The translations under genes and the position numbers were made by a program. The notes under the pieces are model-generated. The model was not told the origin of the DNA. It saw only the letters and a list, made by a program, of their open reading frames with translations, and did not search any database. A stretch of DNA of 64,000 nt from Brachypodium distachyon (taxonomy: Eukaryota > Streptophyta > Magnoliopsida > Poales > Poaceae): positions 29,278,914-29,342,913 of the forward strand of contig NC_016132.3 in assembly GCF_000005505.3 (NCBI RefSeq). The letters run 5' to 3'. Below are positions 11,926 to 23,100 of the stretch, in pieces; the stretch's first letter is position 1, and every line of letters begins with the position of its first letter.

Positions 11926-12716
11926 GGCTCGCTACTACTTCGAGCAGTTCCAGGCGTTCGTCACAGCCGCACCAGCCGCCGCACCGGTGGCTGTTCAGAT
12001 CCCACCTCCGCCACAGGATCAGGACATGGAGCCTCAGGAGGAGGTACCGACTGAGGAGGAGGAGCCCCAGGAGATGGACACCCCTGCCTCCAACACCAGC
12101 TCCAAGAGGAAGGCGAACGGGACGCACCATCAGCCACACTCCCTTAGACTTGTTGGTGACTGCCAGTTTTTATCAGTCTTTATCGTTATCAGTATTGCGA
12201 GTTAGTCATTGACCATACAATCCATGTGTATGGCAATGTAGATCGATTGCATTTTTTTCCCGTACTCTTTTCTTATGGGTAATACCCCATCGTGAACAAG
12301 TGTGTTTTGCTACCTTTTTCAAAACCTTTTCATGATTGATTGAGTGAATGATTGAAATATGCCTGTGTTAATATCTTGTTTTGTGGGGAATTAGACATCC
12401 TTAGCTCTACTCTGTCTATTTCTCATCTATGCTGTCCTAAACAAATGCCTCCGAGACGTGCCCCAACAACAACAGCCACCACCACCACATCCATGGAGGG
12501 AATGGCCACCATGAGCACTATCAGGGGAATGGACACCGACACCAGCACGTGGGCATTGACCATGGAAAAGGGAACACCATTGGTCAAGGCAGTGGAAACA
12601 ACAATGGACAGAATCATAATGAAGACTTCACCTAGTTTGACCTGAGTCAAGTGGAATGTTTCAAGTGCCACAAGACGGGGCACTACGCGGATGATTGCCC
12701 GAGGATGTTCGAAGGG
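11926..12716 (+). pseudogene. gag: Upstream ORF scrap and gag remnant of E
   Basis: From 11926 to about 12150 an open stretch encodes a Pro/Gln/Glu-rich segment (QAFVTAAPAAAPVAVQIPPP...). It is followed by about 290 bp of AT-rich leader. A second start (MPPRRAP, 12444) leads into a His/Asn/Gln-rich tract and, at 12657-12698, the zinc knuckle CFKCHKTGHYADDC (CX2CX4HX4C), the RNA-binding nucleocapsid motif. The capsid-coding middle of gag is deleted and a stop precedes the knuckle. The knuckle runs almost directly into the end of protease, indicating a second deletion at about 12712. Confidence 0.65.
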
Positions 12717-14029
12717 TTGGGATGTCATCCTAGGAATGGATTCGCTAGCCAAGCATGAGGGACTCATATATTGTGTCAGAAGAACCATCACCCTCACCAC
12801 CCCAGAGAATAAGAGAATCCGTTTCAAGTCTGCTTTTGAACTTAAGAGACCTAAGGTCAATTCTCTTAAGGGGGTTAGCCTGGACAAGGTTCCAGTAGTG
12901 AGTGAGTATCCGGATGTTTCCCGGAGGAGTTGTCAGGTATGCCACCAGACCGTGATGTCGAGTTTCTCATCGAGTTAATGCCTGGAAGTGGACCCATAGC
13001 CAAGAGACCCTATAAGATGGCTGTGGACGAATTGAAGGAATTGAAGAAGTAGCTAGCTGAACAGTTAGCGAAAGGTTTCATCCGCCCCAATTCATCGCCC
13101 TAGGGAGCACCTGTCCTATTTGTAGAAAAGAAGGACAAGAGCCAATGGATGTGCATTGATTATCGTTCACTAAATGAGGTGACGATAAAGAATAAATATC
13201 CTTTGCCCATAATCAATGATCTTTTCGATCAATTGAAGGAAGCTCAAGTGTTCTCAAAGATTGATCTGATATCAGGGTATTTTCAGCTGAAGATTCGAGA
13301 GATGGATATACCCAAGACGGCATTCACCACTAGGTATGGATTGTACGAGTATACCGTGATGCCATTCAGTTTGACCAATGCTCCTGCAGAACACCATTGT
13401 TATGGGATGGTGTAGGAGACCGTACCCTATTTGGCCTGAATATGATAAAGGATGCCGAGGAAAAGGTTAGACTCATCCGAGACCGGCTGAAAGTAGCCCA
13501 GTCAAGGCAGAAAAGCTACGCAGATTCTAAACGTAGGGAAGTTACCTACGAGGCTGAAGATAGAGCGTATCTCAGAGTTTCACCGATACGCGGGGTAAAG
13601 AGATTTGGTATAAAAGGAAAGTTAGCACCCCGATTTATTGGACCTTTCAAGATCCTGTCACAACAAGGAGAAGTAGCCTACAAGTTGGATTTACCGGAAG
13701 CACTATCCAATGTCCACAATGTCTTCCATGTATCGCAACTGAAGAAGTATCATCCTGAAATGGCCGACACACCACTAAGGGATACGATACCGCTAGAAGA
13801 AGTCCAGCTGCAGAGTGACCCCACCTATGAGGAGAAACCGATCAGAATCTAGGATACAGCTGAGAGACAAACCCGATCCAAGACCATCAAGTTTTGCAAA
13901 GTACAGTGGGACCATCACACTGAAGAGGAAGCCACTTGGGAACGCGAAGATGATCTTCGAGAAGACCACCCACACCTCTTTGCTAGCCACACCGAATCTC
14001 GAGGACGAGATTCATCTTAAAGGGGTTAG
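12717..14029 (+). pseudogene. pol: pol remnant of E: protease end, half RT, integrase tail, chromodomain
   Basis: Protease end: [69 protein letters not shown] and [17 protein letters not shown], stopping at TNAPA (about 13390) before the catalytic Y-x-DD. The frame then jumps to CRTPLLWDG of late integrase, followed by [28 protein letters not shown] and [14 protein letters not shown] chromodomain (TIKFCKVQW...EEEATWERE, about 13880-13970) ends at RGRDSS. Stops at about 13050, 13102 and 13850 also break it. Chromodomains are thought to direct integration to modified histones; here it is a relic. Confidence 0.85.
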
Positions 14030-14032
14030 GTC
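14019..14032 (+). other. Polypurine tract of E
   Basis: AAAGGGGTTAGGTC lies immediately upstream of the LTR start TGTCACATCCC at 14033 and is the expected primer for plus-strand DNA synthesis. Confidence 0.6.
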
Positions 14033-15666
14033 TGTCACATCCCAAAAATTCAAATTCTTACATGTGCATTGCATCCATAAGCATCATGCCACAATTGCAT
14101 ATTTGAATTCAAAAGGCTTTAAAAGTTTTTGTTTAAATTTAAACCCTAGGGTTTTCACCTATTTGAGATTTGGATCTTCAAACCAATAGGGTTTATCTAT
14201 AAAAGGGGTTTACTGCATAAATAACTATCCCATAATTTTTGGATAATTATTTGGAGTTGAAAAAGTATTTTATTTAAATAGTTATATAGCCCTAAAGGCA
14301 TTTCTAGGGCAAATGTATTTTTATGTATTTTATTTTGAGGCGAAATTACTCCCAAAAGTTGAATCATGATAGAACATGATTTTACAATTTTTTTGAAATT
14401 TATTTGGACCAATTTGGAGTTCAAAATCAAAAGATATCAAAGATATGAGAACACGAGAAAAAGAAAAGGCTAAAAAAAGGGAGAAAACCGGACCGGCCCG
14501 GCCAAATGGGCCGACCCGGCTTAGCTTCGCCTGCACCGAACCGCGCCCGAACCGGCCTAGCGCGCGCCGCCTGCACCGAGCCGCTGACAGGTGGGGCCCA
14601 CCTCTCAAGCTCGTCTTCCCCGAAGGAAAGAGCCGGAATCACGCGCGTGACGCCCGCGCGCCTGTCTCGCCCCATCCACTCCGTGCCTCCCGCAGCTTGC
14701 CAAGCACGGCCCTATAAAGCCCGAGCTTCCCCTCGTCTTTCCCCTCGTTCGCTTTCGCAAATCCCGCACCCACGCCGCCGCGATTCCTTGCCGTCACCAG
14801 CACTGCCGCCGCCGCTTTTATTGGTCGTCGCCGGTGACCAAAAGAGTAAGCCGCGCCGCCCCTTACCTTCCCCTGTTCCTCTCTCTCGGGCGCACCCTAC
14901 GATGCGTTTATTTTCTCGTTTTGTGGCCGTGAAGCCTGAGTTGGAGCTCGCCCGTACCCGCTCGTCCTCGCCGGAGTCCCCGCGACCACGCCGCCGCTCG
15001 TCGTCGTCCTAGCCGTGCACCTCGTCGCCCCCGGAGCAAACGGACCGCGTCACCCTCTCCGGCTCCTCGCGTCGCATCAGCCGGACCCTTCCCCGACGAC
15101 CGGAGACCGCCGGAGAGCCGCCCGTTGCCCCGCCCGCACCGCCCCGGTGAGCCCATGTTCCATCTCAGCCGTCCATCCATCTCCAACGGCTGAGATTAGA
15201 TCTGTTTTATTCACTTAAACGAACTGGTACCGACGAATGAGAACGTGACACGTGGCACCTATTTTGTAAAATGAAAATCTAATTTTAATCCCTCGGTTTA
15301 ATTAAGTGGCAATTTTGCAGAAAAGCCCCTGTAACTTCAAATGCTTATAACTTTTAAACCCTTTGGCCAAATTTGACAAACTTGATCTTTTTGGAAAGCT
15401 CTCAACCTGTCGAATCTTTGGGCACTAATTATTTGAATATTTGAATTACAGTAAATTTACAGAATAGGGTTTAATGCCATTTAATTCATAACTAATTATT
15501 TAGAGATCCTTTTTAAATGAAACCAGTGCCCAAAATTTTGTTTAATTATCCTCTGTCCATTGGGACAGAGAAATAAATATTTTGAAATAAATTATTTGGC
15601 TGATGCCAATAAAACTATAATTTAGGGTTTTATTTAATTGTTTTGCCTTTTGTTTAAAACCCTAAT
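14033..15666 (+). mobile_element. 3' LTR of chromovirus E, truncated by B2
   Basis: The LTR starts TGTCACATCCCAAAAATTC after the polypurine tract. U3 is AT-rich, and a TATA box at 14712-14719 (CTATAAAG) precedes a GC-rich transcribed part. An AT-rich U5-like tail runs to 15666, where the TG of B2's LTR begins. The missing right end was not found elsewhere in the window. Confidence 0.75.
14712..14719 (+). promoter_or_regulatory. TATA box in LTR E
   Basis: CTATAAAG lies at the boundary between the AT-rich U3 and the GC-rich transcribed region, the normal place for the LTR promoter. Confidence 0.55.
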
Positions 15667-16570
15667 TGTCGCACCAGTGGCACCTGGGGTACCACTGTTG
15701 CGCGACGCGTGGGCCCCGTCTTTGAGTTCCCGGGAGGATCTCGTTTCGGGCAGCAGCCACGAGCAGCCCGGCAAGCTACCAGCCTGGAAGGGCTAGCGGG
15801 GCTTCGGGAAATATTCCTGCCTGGACACCTCCCGGGAAGCCGCTTGCCGGGAGGGGGTTCCGGGGCGTGTCAGGCCTGGGTGCCTCCCGGGAGCCACTTG
15901 CCGGGAGGAGGGTCCTGGGCGCAGGCTCCCGCCGCGAGGGTGGGGCCCAGCGGGCAGAGCAACAGCGCCACGCGGGCACGTGGCGGGCGTCGAGTGCTTA
16001 GTCTCACCACGGGGAGGAGTGAGGTGCACGGCGCATTAAATGAGCCGACAGGAGGGGCGTTACCTGTCCAAATCAGGTGAACAGTGGCTGTCCAATCCTA
16101 CCCCTAGGGTCTTAGACCCCTAGCAGCCGAGTTAGCACCCATGCACGCCACCAACTCACCGAGGGGGAGTTGCATGTCTCCCTGACCGACCCCTAGTATA
16201 AAAGGAGGACCCCCACCGACGGTCAAACGGTTCCACGGTTCCACAATCTGACGGGTAAACGGACTCACACTTAGCCAAAAAGAGAACGCCTGGGGACCCT
16301 CCCCCCGGCAACGTGTAAACACTTGATCTATAGTCAATACCAGTTCAGACAGGCAGGACGTAAGGTTTTACACCCCCGGGTGGCCCGAACCTGGGTAAAA
16401 ACGTGTGTGCATGTCTTCTTAGCTTGCATGCATCCGGTGTACATTACTTTGCAGGTTGCGTAGGCCCATCGGCCACGCTGGCGATCGCTGGAGCGATCCC
16501 CGACGCCCCTGCCGAACCTAAAAGGGGGCGTGACCGCACGCCCCCGGTGTCGGAGCCCTGTGCGACGACA
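15667..16570 (+). mobile_element. 5' LTR of B2
   Basis: Starts TGTCGCACCAGTGGCACC, ends GTGCGACGACA. A TATA box, TATAAAAG, is at about 16197-16204. Inverted and direct CCGGGAGG/CCTCCCGG motifs recur at 15730-15910. The end is set by the primer-binding site that follows after TC. Confidence 0.8.
16197..16204 (+). promoter_or_regulatory. TATA box of B2 5' LTR
   Basis: TATAAAAG followed by GAGGACCCCCACCGACGG. The same block occurs in the other B LTRs at 24766-24773 and 30186-30193. Confidence 0.7.
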
Positions 16571-16572
16571 TC

Positions 16573-16590
16573 TGGCATGCCAGGTACGGG
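16573..16590 (+). other. Primer-binding site of B2
   Basis: TGGCATGCCAGGTACGGG lies 2 bases after the LTR end. The same site in B4 reads TGGCACGCCAGGTAGG on the minus strand (31159-31144). It differs from the initiator-Met type used by A and D. I do not assign the tRNA. Confidence 0.6.
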
Positions 16591-16656
16591 CGAGAGAGGA
16601 GAGCTCGCTGGTGACCGCGGGCAGCGGTCTTTGCATCGACGTCGGCTTCGTCTTCT

Positions 16657-18690
16657 TTGCCGATGGGACCGGCCACCATGCCCCCCAACCGGGCTGGTGA
16701 CCCTCGGATAGACTCGTGTGAGGCCCCGGCGGCACACACGCGGCCGCATGACATGCCACCCGCGTCGGGGGCTCAGGAGAACTCGGAGCCCTCGAGAGTG
16801 CAGCAATCACAGCTGCCTGCCCCGCCTCCTCGGCCGTCTGCAGACAATCGGCTGAGGGGGCCGGTGGCCCCCAGTGCCGGGGCCAGCCGCACTAGCGGGC
16901 ATGGTGCCACCCGCCCTTGCCAGCGAGTCGAGTCGCGGGCCGAGTATACGCAGCGACAGCAGCACCATGAGCATGCTGCGTCGCGGGTGACGCCCGGGGG
17001 CTCACACCACGCGCACCCGGAGGCATCCGGCGCCAGAGCAGACAACAGCCGCTCGGGAAATCGGCTGCCTCCTGCACGAACCCCGGCGGAAGCCATCATC
17101 GCCGCGCGGGTCATGGTGCGGGATGAACTGCAACAAGGCACGCCGGCGCACGAGATGTGGGGCGAGGAGTTGGACACGCTCCTCGCTCTGGCCGCCTAGC
17201 AGCCGCAGGGCGAGGGCGTCCCGGTAGGCTCCGGCCACGGGCAGAACCCGGAGCGCGGAGACGCGCCCCGCGCCTCGCGACAGGGGGAGAACCCTCCTCC
17301 ACAGGGAGGCCAGGGAAACAAGGGCCCGGAGGGGTCCTCGGACTCGTCACCCACCGTCAATCAGGGTGACGTGCGCGGCATCTTGAATGCCCGCCAGCAA
17401 GAGGATCTACGCCAACGCTTAGAGTGCCCGCGCAGGTGCGAGATAGAGCGCCCGCGCCCGCAGGAGCAGGAAGATGCTCCTATATGCCTCGAAGACGGCT
17501 GCACCACGTTCACGCGCGAGCTACGGCGGGTGACATGGCCCCGTAAGTTCCGAGTGCCAGTGCTCGGTACATACGACGGGACCGTGAATCCCAAGGATTT
17601 CCTCCTGACCTACACGTTGGGGATGCATGCCATCGGTGCCGACGACAAGGTCAGAGCCAACTAGTTCCCAATGGTCCTGAAAAGATCAGCGAGAACCTGG
17701 CTGCTCAACCTGCCTGCCGGGTCCATCGCCACTTGGGCGGACCTGCGCGAGCAGTTTGTGAGCGCGTTCCAAGGCGGCTACAAGTGCCCGGGAACCATGG
17801 CGGAACTGCACACCATCGTGCAGAAGCCGGGAGAGACGTTGCGGAGGTTCGTCCACCGCCATCAACGTCCGCGACCCCAAGATGCGCGAGAAGCTGAGCA
17901 CGCATCGGATCTGGACGACGCAGGATCTATACGCCTTGGCGCACAAGTGCGCCATGGCCGAGGAAGGGCGCCTAGCGCCGGAGCTGGCAGCCAAGGCTGC
18001 CGCGAGCCCAGGCGAGGGTTCGTAGAAGAAGGGTTCCCGCAAGCGTAGTGGGAAGTAGGGTCTTGCTGTGGACTCGGGGGCTCCTCCCGAGATTGCCTGA
18101 ATGACCCCAGAGCGGGGCCGAGGCTTGCCGGCGGCGGCACCGGCAGGGACGAACCCCAAGGGGGACGTGGCCAGCCCCACGCGGGACGGGAGCGCCCTCC
18201 CCGGGGACGCGACAGGGCTCCAGGAGCCTCGCGGCGTCGCCTGCATCCATGGGGGAGCCTTTGCCCTCCCATCCCATGCCACGGTGAAGCGCCTCACCCG
18301 CGACGTGTGCGCGCTGTTGCCGGACACGGAGCCGCAACAGCCGCTGAGGTGTTCGCATGTGCCGATCACCTTCAGCGCTGACGATCACCCAGCGCGGCAG
18401 CTGGATTCAGGGGTAATACCCTTCGTCGTCTCACCGATCATCAGCAATATGATGGTGACCAAGATACTAGTGGACAACAGAGCGGGGCTTAACCTCCTGT
18501 CCGCCAGGCTGGTGGAGAAACTCCAGTTGCCGGTGGAGCAACTGAAGCCCACCGACCCATTCCGGGGGGTGAACCCCGGGATCGTGCGCCCGCTGGGGCG
18601 CATCACGCTGCCAGTCACCTTCGGGTCCCGGGAAGCGTTCAGGACCGAACACATAGTGTTTGAATGTGGCACACAACCACAATTCAAAGG
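16657..18690 (+). pseudogene. gag: gag-protease of B2, broken
   Basis: One main frame runs from MPMGPATMPP (16657) through a Pro/Gln-rich N-terminus and GDVRGILNARQQEDLRQRL to the capsid region (about 17530-17880: FRVPVLGTYDGTVNPKDFL, RTWLLNLPAGSIATWADL, FVSAFQ), which matches retrotransposon gag (PF03732). Stops at 17197 and 17662 and a frameshift near 17860 break it. The downstream frame continues KMREKLSTHRIW...LYALAHKCAMAEEGRLAPE. Protease is at about 18360-18690: KILVDNRAGLNLLSARL and ITLPVTFGSREAFRTEHIVFE. The active-site segment reads D-N-R-A where related elements have D-G/N-G/S-A/S, so it is probably inactive. The sequence breaks off into the spacer at about 18690. Confidence 0.8.
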
Positions 18691-20189
18691 GAGGGATGCC
18701 ACGGGTGCTGCGCTGATCCGTCGCGCGCGGTGGCAAGCCCCTCTCCCGCGCTTACAAAAGGCGCGCCCCAGCCATGGAACGGCTCAGAGCGAAGCCGAGA
18801 AAGGGGCTGTTAAGGCGGGTGGTGCATACCATCAGTGCCTAGCACCGACGGGTGCACGGCCATCGCGCCCTTGCCGCATCGCCCCATCGAGCCCGCTCCG
18901 AGGGGCGTCGCAGAGACACGGTGGTGGTGCAAGCCATCAGCGCTCCGCGCCGACGGGTGCACCACCACCGTGCCCTTGCCGCGCCTCCTCAAGCGAGCGG
19001 CTCCTGGATGAGGGCTGCCGTGGAGGCACTGTGGTGGTGCATTCCATCGGTGCCCGGCGCCAATGGGTGCACTACCGCAGTGCCCCTGCCGCATCCCTCC
19101 AGAGGACACCTCCGCAAGGAGCAGGGGCTGCCACGGAGACACTATGGTGGTGCATGCCATCGGTGCCTCCTGCCGACGGGTGCACCATCATAGTGTCCCT
19201 GCCGCATCCCCCTAAGAGAGCCCCACTATAGGCGCGGGTCGTTGCGAGGACGCTGTGATGGCGCCGGTGCCGGCGTTCGCCATCCGTTCCGGCCCATCAC
19301 CACATCCCTGCCACGGCCCTCGAGCAGTTTTGCTCCCGGGCAGCTAGGGCTGCTGCGGGAACATCGTGGCATCCTTGCCACCCGCTTTCGGCGGTGGTGA
19401 TGAGGAAGCCATGATGTCCCTGCTGCGGCCCTCAGACGGGTTTGTTCCAAGCGGCGAGGGCCGCTGTGGGGACGCCGGGACGTCCTCGTCGCCCGCGGTC
19501 AGCGGCGGTGCCGAGGAAGTCACGGCGTCCCGGCCGCACCCCTCGAAGAAGGCTCTTCCAAGGGCGAGGGTTGCCGCGGTGTCCCCGCTGCTTCCCTTTG
19601 TCAGGCACTTTGCAGGGATAACGAGCCAAGAGTGTGCCTCCAGTGAACACTTCGGGCGCAAGACTGAACGAAAAGCTAAGTACTGACACCTAAATGGCGA
19701 ACCCACTAAGAACTGATCGTAATTGAACGCCGTCTCGCCAGGTGTGGCCCCGGACCCTGCGCGTAGCTGGAGTGTTAGAAGGATGCTTGCGGGGGGAGTG
19801 CGCTCCCCGTGTGGCTTCCCGGGTCCGTCTTCGAAGGGCACCGCTTGGAGTAGTTACCCCACAAGTGGAGTGGCTCCCCGCTACCGCTTGACCCCAGGTC
19901 GGCATTGAGAGTCCGTCCCGGGTCCCTGGTCTGGTCAAGGGTGAGGCGCGCGAGTCCCCGGTAACACAAGGCAAAACACACAAAGGCTAGGGGAGTCGCT
20001 CCGCGAGGTAGCACCGGGAACAAGGAACAAGAATTGAGCGAATTAAAGAGCTTGATTAACTAAGTGTTGAGCAATTACATAAGCTAACAAAATAATTGTT
20101 CAAACGGCGCCAAACGCCACACTTGCAGGAAAAAGCAAGCAAAAGGAGATACATAGAAAATCAGCAAGGACGGCTGGGGGCTGCGGCAA
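18691..20189 (+). other. Spacer of B2 between protease and the antisense gene
   Basis: Non-coding. It begins with a block shared with B3 ('GCCACGGGTGCTGCG', 18698 and 25493), contains a tandem repeat array (next entry), and ends with a block shared with B1 and B3 ('GGGTCCCTGGTCTGG', about 19920). ORFs here are compositional. The RT-RH-IN deletion lies at its left edge. Confidence 0.6.
18818..19570 (+). repeat. Imperfect tandem repeat, unit about 103-113 bp
   Basis: Four clear units start near 18818, 18921, 19031 and 19145. Each contains GGTGGTGCA, CCATC-G-GTGC, GACGGGTGCAC and CCCTGCCGCATC. More diverged units continue to about 19570. B3 has a single copy (about 25630-25705), so the array expanded in B2. 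Confidence 0.7.
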
Positions 20190-23100
20190 CTAGGGGCCGG
20201 CGTCTTCGGCCGGGGGCTCCGTTGACGGCTCAGGGTCCGGCTTCCGCTGCATCCGCTCGACCACCTCGTCGACGAACCCGCGCACCACTTGGGTGTGCGT
20301 GGGCTCGTCCTCGCTGTCCGACCAGGCGTCCAGCCGGGACTCGAAGTGAAACCCCGGGTCCTGGAGGTGTATCCTCGGGAGGATTGTCCCAGCAACCTCC
20401 CGGGCACAGTTGGCGACTTCGCTGGCGCCTTACTGGGCGATCCAGACGTCGAGAGCACCAAGCTTACGCACCAGGTCGGAGAAGATAGGGATTAAGGTGG
20501 AGACGTCCGTGCCGTCCATCGCCGCGGCCTGCAGCTCGAACCGGGGCAACAAGTCGCGCAGCGCCTGGGCGATCTTCACGAGCTTCTCGGTTTCTAATTG
20601 CCGCTGCCCGATCAGCGTGCCATGATGGAGCCGAGCGTCGTGCATGGCCTTCTTGGCCTTGCGGAGGTTGTCTTCCAGCGCCGCAAGCTCCGCGGTCTTG
20701 ACCGCGATGTCGTTGCCGGCCTTGGTGAGCTCCTCCCGAACAGCGGCCAGTTCGGTCTCAAGCCTGGCCACTCTGTCCTTGACGGAGCCAAGCTGGATCT
20801 CGTGCCAGGCCGTTGCTCCCACTGCGTCCTCGGTGGCCTTGACCTGCAGCTCCAGCTTGACACGAAGGGCATGAATCTCGCCGCGGTAGTTGGCGATCAG
20901 GTCGCTCTTCTCGTCCAGCTGGGCCTGGGCCGCCGCGAGCACGCCAGCATGCTCCTTCTTGGTCGCCTCGAGGGTGCCGCCAGCGAGTCCAGCTCTCCCT
21001 GAAGCTTCGTGCACTGGTCCTCCAGCTGCCGGTGGAGTTCGGCCTCCGGGACGACCGGTTCCTCGGCGTCCTCCAGGGCTTGCTGGGCAAGACGCGCCTC
21101 CTCCCTGGCAAGGCGCGTCTCCTCGCGCAGCCGGGAGAGCTCTTGCCATTCCTTCTCCACGGCTTCCCGCACCTCACCGAGTTGACCCTTGGCAACAGCG
21201 TGGTGCTCACTCACCTCGTTGAAAGAGGTGACGAAGGCTTGCTGTTGGTCCCTGACGGCGTCTAGGAACCGGTGCCCCTGCTCGAAGATGCTCGGATCCC
21301 AGGTGATAGGATTCCAAGCTAGCCCGGCGAGGGTGCCGAGGTCAATGTTGGGGAGGGCAGCCAAAGACGATGAAGCCCCCGCTGCCGTTGTAGGGCTGTG
21401 CGGGGGGTCGCCCGCCTACTCCGGGGGATCCCGTCATCCTTCCCCAGCAGCTTCCCCTTCACCCGCGCTCGGGGACCCCGGGGCTGGAGAAGCCTCCTTG
21501 CCCCTGGCAAGGGCCATTCCCTGCTGGGCGGCAGGTGAGTCCGCGCAAGCTGCATCCGCAACTCCTGGCGCGTCGCCAAGCCCCGTCTTGGTGGTGACGG
21601 TGGCCACCATTGCCGCTTCGCCGGCGCGACAGGGCCTGGTGCGGGAGCTGACGCCGGATCCTCTACCACCCCCGTGATCTTGACATCGGAGTTGAGATCA
21701 ACCATGGTTGCGTCTGCTTTCGATACGGGCGTGTTTGGGCCTGCAGCAACAAAGAATGTGAGGATGGACAAGTAGAGGAGTTATCGGTAGCGGACAAGGG
21801 TAGCCAGAGCGATTACCTTGCAGGGCATGTGGACTTGCGAGGGGTGCTTTCGCCGCCTCCCCCGTGCCGGCGGGGAGCTTCCGGGAGGCTTGCCACGGGC
21901 GAGCTGCCGCTTGCTGAAAAAGAAGGTATGTTTGTATGGTTAACTAACAACTACAAAATGCAGCAGAGGAGGAGGGAGGGAGCCGTACCAGTCACAGGCC
22001 CCGCCCCCGTTGGAGCATGGTTGTCGGTGGGCGTGACGACGGCGCCACTAGCCCCTGTGACGGTCGGGTCAGCGGCGTTGGCGGCGACCGCGCGCGCTTT
22101 CTTGCTCGGCGTAGCAGGCGGGGAGTCGCTCCTCCCCCTCTTGCTGGCGTTCGCCGGCGAGTTGGTCCTCGGGGGGTTGCGCCGGAGCGCGAAGCCCCGG
22201 AAGACCCCCCGAGCGGGCGGCGCCGGAGGGGCCCGCGGGGTCGCCGGCAGCGGTGGCCTGGGGTGTCGCGGTTGTCGATGGCAAAGCCGCCACGGCGTCA
22301 GGGGCCGACCCCGGGGAGGCTAGCGGCGCATCCCCAGCGGCTATTGCTGCTGAAGCCATTGCCGGGTCGCGGATGGTCCCTGACGGGGCATCGGAAAACG
22401 CCCCCGGAGCAGCTACCGCCGCGGTGCTGGCGGCCACCGCGGGGGTGGATGTCGCCGCCGAGGCTCCGGCGGCCCCTGCGGACGTGGTCGCCGCTGAGGT
22501 ACCGGCGGGCGCCCCCAAGTCGGCCGACGCCGCGGGGCTGGCGGCCGCTGGCGGGGCGGATATCGCCACTGGGGAAGACGCCGCCGGGCCCCCCGAGGAG
22601 ATGGCCGCAGCCGCAGCGTACGACCTTGATCTTCGCACGATCAGGGGCGCGTCGTCACTGTCATCGTCGTCGTCGTCCAAAGGGATGACTTCCTGGGACG
22701 CCGCCGGCTAGCCCGCCTCTTCGTCCAGCGACTGGAGGGATGGCCAGCTGGTCTCGGATTCGCCCCCGCTCTCCTCGAGCACCTACTTCTCGTGAGGTGC
22801 CAACAGGGGAGCGCGCGGGGCCCGAGTGGGGGTGTCGTCCATCAACCCCCACTCGTTGAGCGCCGCAACGCCGGCATGGAGAGAGAATACCCCCGGCGGG
22901 AACCTCGTTGACTGGAAGGTTTCGCCGGAGGTTCCCCTCACCCACGTCTTGAGGGTTTCCAAATCCATGCCATCCTGGTGGAGGCGTGTTCTGTCCTCGG
23001 GACCCGTGTACATCCACGCGGGCCGGGAGCGCAGTTGGAGCGGCGCGATACGCCGGTTGATGAAGGTACGCGCCACGTCCACGTCGGTAAGCCCCGCTAG

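Larger units (their letters stand above)
11926..15666 (+). mobile_element. Chromovirus (Tekay-type) remnant E with internal deletions
   Basis: The plus-strand remnant has a 5' leader or upstream ORF scrap, a gag tail with zinc knuckle, the protease end, the first half of RT, the integrase C-terminus, a chromodomain and a 3' LTR. The 5' LTR is missing, and the 3' LTR is cut at 15666 by the insertion of B2. A chromodomain after integrase and an LTR starting TGTCACATCCC place it among chromoviruses, most likely Tekay/Del. Confidence 0.85.

Noticed and set aside
22017..22711. Long plus-strand ORFs opposite the B2 antisense gene
   Set aside because: They are mirror frames of the Ala/Pro-rich linker of the minus-strand gene.
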